DNA of 16,696 nt, taken from Blautia sp. GTDB lineage: Bacteria > Bacillota > Clostridia > Lachnospirales > Lachnospiraceae. Numbering within the stretch: the stretch's first letter is position 1; each line of letters opens with the position of its first letter. The stretch spans positions 1 to 16,696 of the forward strand of contig JAUUSJ010000091.1 of assembly GCA_030841965.1 (NCBI GenBank), written 5' to 3'. Under the pieces are notes generated by a model. It made no database searches and had not been told where the DNA came from. It was given only the letters and a program-made list of their open reading frames with translations. Position numbers and translations under genes: made by a program. This document shows positions 7,751 to 13,974 of the stretch, one piece after another.

Positions 7751-7902
7751 GAGCCTTACGGCTCTATACACTAGTGGCGAAGTGGACACGCCAATAAGAA
7801 TAAGGATTGCCTGATAGCAGGTGGAAACTTAAATATCAAACTTCTTAAATAGGTGCGTAAGCGCCTTAGAAGCCCATTACCTTTAGGTGATGGGTAGTTC
7901 AC
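7751..7902 (+). ncRNA. TnpB guide-RNA (omega/reRNA)-like hairpin chain
   Basis: Five hairpins lie in a row: 7751-7764 (GAGCC/GGCTC), 7775-7793 (TGGCG/CGCCA), 7810-7821 (CCTG/CAGG), 7852-7865 (GGTGC/GCGCC) and 7873-7894 (9-bp stem with one T-G pair), then TAGTTCAC. In IS200/IS605 elements the right end doubles as the 3' scaffold of the TnpB guide RNA, with the guide beginning just past the element end, here after about 7902. No tnpB gene remains in the window, so it is probably non-functional or a leftover substrate for a transposase elsewhere. Confidence 0.5.
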
Positions 7903-8109
7903 TTCTTTCCAAATAATCTTCCATACGTTTTTTTGCTTTTTTATTTCTTTTAATCGGTACGAACTTTTGGTGTTTTTCTACTTTTCATTAACGTGTTTAC
8001 TTTTTAACTTTTTAGAAAGCAAAATTATATAAAAAACAAATAGTCACAATCGCAGGAAATCATATAGACAGCCCTAAGCCCACTACCACTAATTCTCATG
8101 AGTTACTGA

Positions 8110-8327
8110 GTTTCGCCAATACACAGCTGAGAGAAGAGACAGGTATCTGCCCCGAAAACGATAGAGAGTGGAGCGATTTTTCGATATACTTAGCTTTGCC
8201 GCTGGAGCACTGTTTGAGTGCCGTAGGCGCGAGTTTGCGGGAGGCGGCAAAAATCAGCGTATGTCGAAAAATCGTGGGAACGAACGTGTTTGCGGGGCAG
8301 ATACCTGTCTCTTCTCTCAGCGTCTCC
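8110..8327 (+). repeat. 218-bp palindromic element, copy C (complete)
   Basis: The terminal arms (8126-8154 and 8293-8321) are perfect 29-bp inverted repeats. Inside, a second 16-bp stem forms (8174-8189 with 8259-8274, one T-G pair), then an 8-bp stem (8195-8202 with 8244-8251), capped by a tip with a GCACT/AGTGC hairpin (8207-8221). End boxes are GTTTCGCCAA (8110-8119) and GCGTCTCC (8320-8327). A nearly G-free C/T tract runs to about 8398. The rpmG promoter starts 92 bp beyond the element. No target-site duplication was found. Confidence 0.95.
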
Positions 8328-8418
8328 TTCCCATATCCCCATCTCTTCTCCCAGCCTCTCTTTTATTGTCTACCCCCCTTCCTTTTCACCTAAAAAAACG
8401 AGAAAACAAAAAAAATGA

Positions 8419-8447
8419 TTGACGAAGTATGGGGAATGTGATATAGT
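8419..8447 (+). promoter_or_regulatory. SigA-type promoter of rpmG-secE-nusG
   Basis: TTGACG (8419-8424), a 17-nt spacer and TATAGT (8442-8447) form a near-consensus promoter. Transcription should begin near 8454, giving an unusually long leader of about 190 nt before rpmG. Confidence 0.78.
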
Positions 8448-8453
8448 ATTGTG

Positions 8454-8633
8454 GCGATGGAAGAGGTCTTTTTTTTATGCCTTAATTTTTATATCCCTTC
8501 GGATATTCTGTATTTCATCCCACCCTAGCGGCAAAGATGTTTCAGATAATAAGGCATGGAAAGCAAAGCTTTTCATAAATAAAAAGATTTTAAAGCGATT
8601 TCTTTTTATTTAAGAACTAATTTACAAATAACA
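8454..8633 (+). promoter_or_regulatory. Structured 5' leader of the rpmG operon
   Basis: ATGCCTTA (8477-8484) can pair with TAAGGCAT (8550-8557), enclosing a 6-bp hairpin (8491-8496 with 8501-8506, loop CTTC) and about 43 further bases. The result is a closed multi-branch fold with 8 outer pairs. It may be an attenuation or ribosomal-protein control leader. No known riboswitch or T-box signature was recognised. The remainder up to the ribosome binding site is A/T-rich and holds no convincing gene. Confidence 0.42.
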
Positions 8634-8647
8634 CGGAGGTGGAAGTG

Positions 8648-8797
8648 ATGCGAGTAAGAATTACATTAGCATGTACAGAGTGCAAACAACGTAATTACAA
8701 TATGACAAAAGAAAAGAAAAATCATCCAGAGAGATTAGAGACAAAGAAGTATTGTAGATTCTGTAGAAAGCATACAATGCATAAGGAAACAAAATAA
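8648..8797 (+). CDS. rpmG: Large ribosomal subunit protein bL33
   Basis: A 49-residue protein with the zinc-ribbon pattern CX2C (C9, C12) and CX2C (C36, C39), lysine/arginine-rich, matching the zinc-containing form of L33. It is a 50S component near the E site. The ATG at 8648 follows GGAGGTGG (8634-8641); the GTG just before it (8645) would add one residue. The gene order rpmG-secE-nusG is the standard bacterial one and confirms the call. No tRNA-Trp gene is seen between rpmG and secE, where some bacteria have one. Confidence 0.95.
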   Translation: MRVRITLACTECKQRNYNMTKEKKNHPERLETKKYCRFCRKHTMHKETK

Positions 8798-8827
8798 TTA
8801 CCCATATACTTTAATAGGAGGTAGACA

Positions 8828-9013
8828 ATGCAAAAGTCGGCTAATAAATGGTTTAAGAACCTTCAGTCTGAATTTAAGAAAATCATTTGGCCTAGCAAGA
8901 AGCAGGTTGCAGAGGAGACAGGAGTTGTCGTTATTATTTCTATTGTTTTGGGTATTATCATTGCTATATTGGATATGATTTTCCAGTATGGAGTACAATT
9001 GTTAATTCGTTAA
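8828..9013 (+). CDS. secE: Preprotein translocase subunit SecE
   Basis: The short Gram-positive form (61 residues) of the SecYEG channel clamp subunit. An amphipathic N-terminal part contains the signature EFKKIIWPSKKQV (about 15-27), followed by one transmembrane helix (about 33-55). It stabilises SecY in the membrane during protein export. AGGAGG lies 6 nt before the ATG. The gene is 30 nt after rpmG and 16 nt before nusG, so all three are co-transcribed from the promoter at 8419-8447. Confidence 0.95.
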   Translation: MQKSANKWFKNLQSEFKKIIWPSKKQVAEETGVVVIISIVLGIIIAILDMIFQYGVQLLIR

Positions 9014-9029
9014 AGGCAAAGGTGATTAT

Positions 9030-9596
9030 ATGTCAGAATTAAATAATAATCCGCAAGAAAAAGAAAATGATTATGAAGAAGGATTACATTGGTACGTTGT
9101 GCATACGTATTCTGGATACGAGAATAAAGTAAAAGCTAATATCGAGAAAACAATCGAGAATAGAAAGTTGCAAGACCAGATACTAGAAGTAATTGTACCT
9201 CTTCAAGAAGTAGTGGAGATTACAGGCGGTGTTCGCAAAAATATCTCTCAGAAATTATTTCCAGGATATGTTCTGATTCATATGTATATGAATGATGATA
9301 CATGGTATGTGATTCGTAATACGAGAGGTGTGACAGGATTTGTCGGTCCAGGTTCCAAACCAGTTCCTCTGACACAGGAGGAGATGGACAACCTTGGTAT
9401 TACAGAGAGTATTAAGGACATTATCATCGATGTCGAAGTTGGAGATTCCATTGAGGTTATCTCTGGACCATATGTAGGAATGATTAGCAACGTAAAGGCA
9501 ATTCACGAAAACAAACAGACAGTTACGATTGAAGCAGAGATGTTTGGTCGAGCTACAGATGTAGAAATTGGATTTTTAGATATTAAAAAACAGTAA
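9030..9596 (+). CDS. nusG: Transcription termination/antitermination factor NusG
   Basis: A 188-residue NusG. The N-terminal NGN domain starts with WYVVHTYSGYENKV (about 21-34) and contains LFPGYVLIHM (about 75-84); the C-terminal KOW domain has GDSIEVISGPYVG (about 137-149) and ends EMFGRATDVEIGF. NusG binds RNA polymerase across its cleft, affects pausing and links transcription to Rho or the ribosome. The first 18 or so residues form an acidic, Asn/Glu-rich extension before the domain. Start ATG follows AAAGGTG. It is between secE and rplK as in most bacteria. Confidence 0.96.
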   Translation: MSELNNNPQEKENDYEEGLHWYVVHTYSGYENKVKANIEKTIENRKLQDQILEVIVPLQEVVEITGGVRKNISQKLFPGYVLIHMYMNDDTWYVIRNTRGVTGFVGPGSKPVPLTQEEMDNLGITESIKDIIIDVEVGDSIEVISGPYVGMISNVKAIHENKQTVTIEAEMFGRATDVEIGFLDIKKQ

Positions 9597-9621
9597 CAGA
9601 TAAGCTTGCATAAGGCAGGCG

Positions 9622-9649
9622 GTGGGAGGGTCAATCCCGCAATTACCAC
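9622..9649 (+). promoter_or_regulatory. Putative L1-binding mRNA motif before rplK
   Basis: A hairpin beginning GTGGGAGGG and ending TTACCAC: the inner GGGA pairs with TCCC and the outer GTG with CAC, leaving an asymmetric loop on the 3' side. The same pattern recurs before rplA (10114-10142). L1 is known to repress its own L11-L1 operon by binding an mRNA copy of its 23S site, so both are likely L1 targets. AGGAGG follows 6 nt later. Confidence 0.6.
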
Positions 9650-9670
9650 AATATTAGGAGGTGCGCTATC

Positions 9671-10093
9671 ATGGCGAAAAAAGTAACAGGTTATATTAAA
9701 TTACAGATTCCAGCAGGCAAGGCAACACCAGCTCCACCGGTAGGTCCAGCACTTGGACAGCATGGTGTTAATATTGTACAGTTTACAAAAGAGTTCAACG
9801 CAAGAACAGCAGATCAGGATGGAATGATTATTCCAGTTGTTATTACTGTATATCAGGATAGAAGCTTTAGTTTTATCACAAAGACTCCACCAGCAGCAGT
9901 TCTTTTAAAGAAAGCTTGTAATATCAAATCTGGTTCTGGTGTACCTAATAGAACAAAGGTTGCTAAGGTGTCTAAAGACCAGATTAGAGAGATTGCAGAG
10001 CTTAAGATGAAAGATTTAAATGCAGGCAGCATCGAGGCAGCGATGAGCATGATCGAGGGAACTGCAAAGAGCATGGGAATTGTAGTAGAGTAG
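9671..10093 (+). CDS. rplK: Large ribosomal subunit protein uL11
   Basis: A 140-residue L11. The N-terminal domain carries KLQIPAGKATPAPPVGPALG (13-32), the proline-rich hinge region that contacts release factors and thiopeptide antibiotics; the C-terminal RNA-binding domain (about 70-140) binds the GTPase-associated region of 23S rRNA. Length and motifs are fully typical. TAGGAGG precedes the ATG. It is co-transcribed with rplA, and its leader contains a putative L1 control hairpin. Confidence 0.98.
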   Translation: MAKKVTGYIKLQIPAGKATPAPPVGPALGQHGVNIVQFTKEFNARTADQDGMIIPVVITVYQDRSFSFITKTPPAAVLLKKACNIKSGSGVPNRTKVAKVSKDQIREIAELKMKDLNAGSIEAAMSMIEGTAKSMGIVVE

Positions 10094-10113
10094 ACAAGAT
10101 TTAACACAAAGTA

Positions 10114-10142
10114 GTGGGAGGGAAGTCTCCCGATAATACCAC
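10114..10142 (+). promoter_or_regulatory. Second putative L1-binding mRNA motif, before rplA
   Basis: GTGGGAG pairs with CTCCC, followed by GATAATA and CCAC. Its layout matches the motif before rplK: closing stem, asymmetric 3' loop, and GGAGG a few bases later. A separate site for each of the two genes would let L1 control rplK and rplA translation independently. Confidence 0.6.
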
Positions 10143-10156
10143 AGGAGGTTTTTATA

Positions 10157-10846
10157 ATGAAAAAAGGAAAACGATATTTAGAATCTGCAAAATTAGTTGA
10201 TAGATCTATCACATATGATCCAGCAGATGCAGTAGCATTAGTAAAGAAAACTGCAACTGTAAAATTTGATGAGACAGTAGAAGCTCATATCAGACTTGGC
10301 GTAGATGGACGTCATGCTGACCAGCAAGTACGTGGCGCTGTAGTATTACCACATGGAACAGGTAAGAAGGTTAGAGTGCTTGTATTCGCAAAGGGAGCTA
10401 AATTAGACGAGGCTCAGGCAGCAGGAGCTGATTTTGTAGGTGGAGAAGAGCTCGTTCCAAGAATCCAAAAAGAAGGATGGTTAGACTTCGACGTTGTTGT
10501 TGCTACACCTGATATGATGGGTATCGTTGGTCGTTTAGGACGTATCTTAGGACCAAAGGGATTAATGCCTAACCCTAAGGCTGGAACAGTTACAATGGAT
10601 GTAACAAAAGCGATTAATGATATCAAAGCCGGTAAGATTGAGTACCGCTTAGACAAGACAAATATTATTCACGTTCCTGTAGGAAAGGTTTCTTTCACAG
10701 AGGAACAACTCGCAGACAACTTCCAGACGTTAATGGATGCAATTATGAAGGCAAAACCAGCTGCTGCAAAGGGACAGTATTTAAGAAGTGTTGTTATCAG
10801 CTCCACAATGGGACCTGGTATCAAGATTAATACAACAAAGTTCTAG
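10157..10846 (+). CDS. rplA: Large ribosomal subunit protein uL1
   Basis: A 229-residue L1 of standard length, with the typical two-domain layout. Hallmarks include the KKGKRY start, DETVEAHIRLGVD (38-50), GRLGRILGPKGLMPNPK (about 126-142, the most conserved L1 segment) and the C-terminal SSTMGPGIKINT. L1 forms the mobile stalk of the 50S subunit that helps release deacylated tRNA, and represses its own operon. AGGAGG precedes the ATG. A strong terminator follows 38 nt after the stop codon, so the operon ends here and rplJ-rplL do not follow. Confidence 0.98.
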   Translation: MKKGKRYLESAKLVDRSITYDPADAVALVKKTATVKFDETVEAHIRLGVDGRHADQQVRGAVVLPHGTGKKVRVLVFAKGAKLDEAQAAGADFVGGEELVPRIQKEGWLDFDVVVATPDMMGIVGRLGRILGPKGLMPNPKAGTVTMDVTKAINDIKAGKIEYRLDKTNIIHVPVGKVSFTEEQLADNFQTLMDAIMKAKPAAAKGQYLRSVVISSTMGPGIKINTTKF

Positions 10847-10883
10847 GTTGGATTTTTACACAATTGAATTGTATTCTTTATAG

Positions 10884-10927
10884 AAAAAAAGAAGCTATGG
10901 TGCAAAAGCATGGTAGCTTCTTTTTTT
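10884..10927 (+). terminator. Rho-independent terminator after rplA
   Basis: A run of A, then AAGAAGCTA pairs with TAGCTTCTT and the A-run with the T-run, giving 14 bp (10884-10897 with 10914-10927). The apex has a small inner TGC/GCA stem. The symmetric A/T tails mean it could work in both directions, but only the plus strand has a gene ending here. Confidence 0.92.
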
Positions 10928-10936
10928 ATTTCCTAC

Positions 10937-10970
10937 TTCGACAGAAAGAGCGCAGGGACTGGAGTATAAT
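10937..10970 (+). promoter_or_regulatory. Possible Spo0A-activated promoter of the spoIIE-like gene
   Basis: TTCGACA (10937-10943) is the reverse complement of the Spo0A box TGTCGAA. A TATAAT lies at 10965-10970, 21 nt further on. The Bacillus subtilis spoIIE and spoIIG promoters share this layout: SigA -10, an over-long 21-22 bp spacer, and a Spo0A box at the -35 position. The remaining 140 nt to the ATG shows no other clear signal. A single 7-mer is weak evidence by itself. Confidence 0.42.
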
Positions 10971-11116
10971 CCTAGAGGAAGATAAATGGATATGCCTGTT
11001 AGAGTGGGCAGTGATATGAAATGAGATGTCAGAATTAGGTCATGTAGAATGGAATTATACTGAGCAGAAAGTTCTGATATCTGAAGGGATTATAAAAAAT
11101 AGTTGGGAGAGTTGAA

Positions 11117-12517
11117 ATGGGAAAAGATTATGGAATTCAAAAAGAGGCAAGAATGGTAACTGCGAATAAAATAAAAGAGTTTTCAAATGCATTTGAGAAA
11201 ATAGAAAGAGAGCTTCGAGAAAATCCGAAAAAGAGAAATTATATCAATAAAGATGAGTTTGAGCGAATCTTAAGCAAGGCGGCAATTGAAGTTTGTGACC
11301 AATGTGATAATTATGATAATTGCTATGGAGGAGAATTTTCTCTCATTTACAGGGAGGCATATCGGATAGTGGATAAATTGGAGACAGAACAGTTTTTGAC
11401 ATTGGATTCTGTTCCTGCTTCTTTTATTCAGCGATGTGATAGGCTAAATAGTATGCTTCGGGAGCTAAAAAAGGATTATGAGCTTACAAGACAAAATCTA
11501 GCTTGGACGAACCGAATGATTGATATGAGAATTATTTTAGCGCAGCAGATGTCAGAGATGGTAGATATTCTACAAAATTTTTATATTAATTTGCAGGCGG
11601 AGGAGAACGAGAGCAGGGATTTTGAAAAAAATTTGATAAAGCTTTGTAAAAAGTATAGAGTTTTAGTAAAGAGAGTAGTAATATATGAGACGAAAAAAGG
11701 GAGAAGAGAAATATATTTAGTGGCGAAATCTCTGCAGGGAAAGATTTCGACTGAGAAAATTTCAAGATTAGTCGGAAGAATTGCAAGAGATAAAATGATA
11801 CCTGCCAGAGAGACGAAAATTTTACTCGGAGAGACTTATGCGGTGCTTCATTTTGTGGAGGATACGAAGCTTCGGGTAAAAAAAGGAGTGAGCAGCAGAC
11901 CAAAAGAAGAGCTATTAAGTTCTGGAGATAATTTTTCTATTTTCACACCGATGATTGGAAAGGAAGTCTTCATAGCCGCAGACGGAATGGGAAGCGGTGC
12001 GAGAGCAAATGAGATAAGCAAAAAGGTGCTGGAGTTATTAGAAATTTTATTGGAGGCTGGATTTGGTGAGGAGGAGGCGATAAAATGCGCCAATACCGTC
12101 ACAAGTCTCGGACTTGACAGGGAGGTTTATACGACAATTGATTTATTTTCTATTGATACGTACGAGGCGAGAGGACGTTTTATTAAAAATGGAGGGGCAC
12201 AGACATTTCTAAAAAGAGAGGGAGAGAAGGTGGAAGTTATTTTTCCAACGACTCTTCCAGCGGGAATATTAGACCGAGTGGATTTTGACTGTGTGGAGAG
12301 AAATCTATACCATAATGACTTATTTATCATGGTGACAGACGGAGTTTTGGAGAGCATCGATATCGAGAGAGGGCAGGAGGAATTTATCGATTGGATTGAA
12401 AAAATAGACTTGACAAATCCACAGCAAATAGCAGATTATTTAATGGAGCGATTATGGAGACGGTGTCAGGGTAATCTAAGAGATGATGCGATGATTTTAG
12501 CTGTCTTGCTTGAGTGA
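11117..12517 (+). CDS. SpoIIE-like PP2C-type serine phosphatase lacking the membrane domain
   Basis: A 466-residue protein whose C-terminal half (about 265-466) is a SpoIIE-type PP2C phosphatase: ADGMGSG (288-294, metal-binding Asp289), FIKNGGAQ (355-362), TDGVLES (407-413, Asp408) and RDDAMILAV (455-463). The N-terminal half is helical, with CX2CX5C (C60, C63, C69), resembling the region just before the phosphatase in SpoIIE. B. subtilis SpoIIE is about 827 residues with ten membrane spans, which dephosphorylates SpoIIAA to release SigF. Here no membrane segment exists, and the 189 nt back to the rplA terminator leaves no room for one. Its position before tilS-hpt-ftsH is that of spoIIE. GGGAGAG precedes the ATG. 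It could be a shortened SpoIIE or a paralogue with another target. Confidence 0.8.
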   Translation: MGKDYGIQKEARMVTANKIKEFSNAFEKIERELRENPKKRNYINKDEFERILSKAAIEVCDQCDNYDNCYGGEFSLIYREAYRIVDKLETEQFLTLDSVPASFIQRCDRLNSMLRELKKDYELTRQNLAWTNRMIDMRIILAQQMSEMVDILQNFYINLQAEENESRDFEKNLIKLCKKYRVLVKRVVIYETKKGRREIYLVAKSLQGKISTEKISRLVGRIARDKMIPARETKILLGETYAVLHFVEDTKLRVKKGVSSRPKEELLSSGDNFSIFTPMIGKEVFIAADGMGSGARANEISKKVLELLEILLEAGFGEEEAIKCANTVTSLGLDREVYTTIDLFSIDTYEARGRFIKNGGAQTFLKREGEKVEVIFPTTLPAGILDRVDFDCVERNLYHNDLFIMVTDGVLESIDIERGQEEFIDWIEKIDLTNPQQIADYLMERLWRRCQGNLRDDAMILAVLLE

Positions 12518-12543
12518 ATGGAGAAAGGGATGGAGAAAGCCAA

Positions 12544-13920
12544 ATGATAGATAAAGTGAGAAAAAATATCATAAAATACGAGCTTATAAAAAAGAAAGAC
12601 AAAATCGTAGTTGGAATCTCAGGAGGGGCAGATTCGATTTGCCTTGCCCATATTTTATGGACATTGAAGGACGAGTTTGATATAGAGATATATGGAGTAC
12701 ATATTAATCACGGGATACGACGAGAGACGGCAAAGAGGGATGAGGAGTATGTGAGAGAGTTTTGTAAGAAGTATCAAATTCCATTTTTTTGTTTTGGGAG
12801 AGATATTCCTAGAATTGCCAGAGAAGAAAAATTATCGGAGGAAGAGGCGGGCAGAAAAATTAGATATGAATGTTTCAATCAGGTATTAAAAAAAGTGCAG
12901 GCGAATAAAATTGCAGTGGCGCATCATCAAAATGACCAGGCAGAGACATTGCTCTTGCATCTGAGCAGAGGAAGTGGAATTTGGGGCTTAGCGGGAATCA
13001 GACCAAAGCGAGATGAGATTATCCGCCCTCTGCTTTTTATCACCCGGGCGGAGATTGAGCAGTATTTACTGAAAAATAATATTCCTTACGAGGAGGATGA
13101 GACGAATAAAGATATTACCTATGCGAGAAATCGAGTGAGATATGAGATTTTGCCAGAACTTGAGAAGGTAAATAAAAGGACAGTCGAGCATATGGCGAGA
13201 ACCTGTGAGACCATGCAAGAGGCGGTTGATTTTTTGCAAAAAATAGTCAAAATGGAATCGAAGCGCTTAGTGGAGAAGGGAGAAAATCAGCAAAGTATAT
13301 CTGTCCTTGAGCTGGAACGGGCGGAACCATTTTTGCAAAAGGAGCTTATAAGGAGTATGATAGAGGGGGTGGCGAGTGAGAAAAAGGATATCTCCTCCGT
13401 CCATATTTTGGACGTTCTCTCTCTGGCGAGGAAGGAAGTCGGAAAGAAAATCAATCTTCCCTATGGGCTTGAGGCGATAAGAGAGTACGAAAAAATTATG
13501 ATTAGAAAGAAAAAAAAGGTGGAATCTTTTAGCCAGGAAATGCAATACTGTTTAAAAGAGGGCACGCCAAGCCAAAAAGAGCTTGGATTTGAGATTCTGG
13601 TCGAGAAAAGAGCATATTTTGGAGAAGAAATTTCAAAAAAAACATATACGAAATACTTTGATTATGCTAAAATAAAATCGAATGTCGTACTCAGACATCG
13701 TCAGGCGGGAGATTATCTCGTTATAAACGCAAAGGGAGAGAAAAAATCTCTAAAGCGTTTGTTTATTGACGAAAAGGTTCCAAGGCAAGATAGAGATAAA
13801 ATCTGGCTTCTGGCAGATGGGAATCATATTTTGTGGATGATAGGAGGACGTATCAGCGAGTACTATAAAGTGTCTGATACGACAAAACATATATTGGTGG
13901 TACAAGTTATCCCACAATAA
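12544..13920 (+). CDS. tilS: tRNA(Ile)-lysidine synthase
   Basis: A 458-residue TilS. It attaches lysine to C34 of the CAU-anticodon isoleucine tRNA using ATP, so that the tRNA reads AUA and is charged with isoleucine. The PP-loop SGGADS is at 26-31, and AHHQNDQAETLLLHLSRGSG (with the family's HHxxDQAET) follows near 130. The C-terminal TilS domain has LRHRQAGDYL and KSLKRLF (about 380-405). ATG at 12544 is chosen because GGAG lies 8 nt upstream; the GTG at 12514, which overlaps the previous gene, would add ten poorly conserved residues. It is 26 nt after the SpoIIE-like gene, so probably co-transcribed. Confidence 0.95.
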   Translation: MIDKVRKNIIKYELIKKKDKIVVGISGGADSICLAHILWTLKDEFDIEIYGVHINHGIRRETAKRDEEYVREFCKKYQIPFFCFGRDIPRIAREEKLSEEEAGRKIRYECFNQVLKKVQANKIAVAHHQNDQAETLLLHLSRGSGIWGLAGIRPKRDEIIRPLLFITRAEIEQYLLKNNIPYEEDETNKDITYARNRVRYEILPELEKVNKRTVEHMARTCETMQEAVDFLQKIVKMESKRLVEKGENQQSISVLELERAEPFLQKELIRSMIEGVASEKKDISSVHILDVLSLARKEVGKKINLPYGLEAIREYEKIMIRKKKKVESFSQEMQYCLKEGTPSQKELGFEILVEKRAYFGEEISKKTYTKYFDYAKIKSNVVLRHRQAGDYLVINAKGEKKSLKRLFIDEKVPRQDRDKIWLLADGNHILWMIGGRISEYYKVSDTTKHILVVQVIPQ

Positions 13921-13927
13921 ATTAATA

Positions 13928-13945
13928 TGCCTGCCAATGCAGGCA
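13928..13945 (+). other. GC-rich hairpin in the tilS-hpt gap
   Basis: TGCCTGC pairs with GCAGGCA around a CAAT loop, a 7-bp perfect stem starting 7 nt after the tilS stop. No T-run follows, so it is not a terminator. It could slow mRNA decay between the two genes or act as a processing site. It is too far from the hpt ribosome binding site (about 13961-13973) to cover it. Confidence 0.4.
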
Positions 13946-13974
13946 GCACAGAGGAGAAGAAAGGAAGAAGGAAG

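Larger units (their letters stand above)
7250..7902 (+). mobile_element. Decayed IS200/IS605-type element, right end recognisable
   Basis: No intact gene is found in the 860 bp between the two inverted palindromic elements. The last 150 bp look like the right end of a tnpB-bearing IS200/IS605 element: a chain of short hairpins ending in a strong one (7873-7894) and TTCAC at 7898-7902. A trace of a TnpB-like zinc-finger region precedes it (7703-7744). The left boundary is not seen; 7250 is only the edge of copy B. A tandem decamer ATGAGTTGTC occurs at 7331-7350. 7903-8109 shows nothing recognisable. Confidence 0.5.

Noticed and set aside
8262..8269. TGTCGAA in each palindromic copy as a Spo0A box
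   Set aside because: The heptamer belongs to the conserved 16-bp inner stem and occurs in all copies, including those near housekeeping genes; structure explains it better than Spo0A binding.
8168..8422. Open frame through copy C (product starting MERFFDIL)
   Set aside because: Same repeat-derived translation as in copy B; diverges at once outside the element.
8419..8613. A 64-codon plus-strand frame before rpmG
   Set aside because: It overlaps the promoter and the structured leader, with no plausible ribosome binding site or familiar protein content.
12514..12543. GTG start of tilS overlapping the SpoIIE-like stop
   Set aside because: The extension is ten residues without family similarity, and the ATG at 12544 has a well-placed GGAG.
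13927..13974. Upstream ATG for hpt
   Set aside because: It would translate the hairpin and the Shine-Dalgarno region; the ATG at 13975 begins at the normal family N-terminus.
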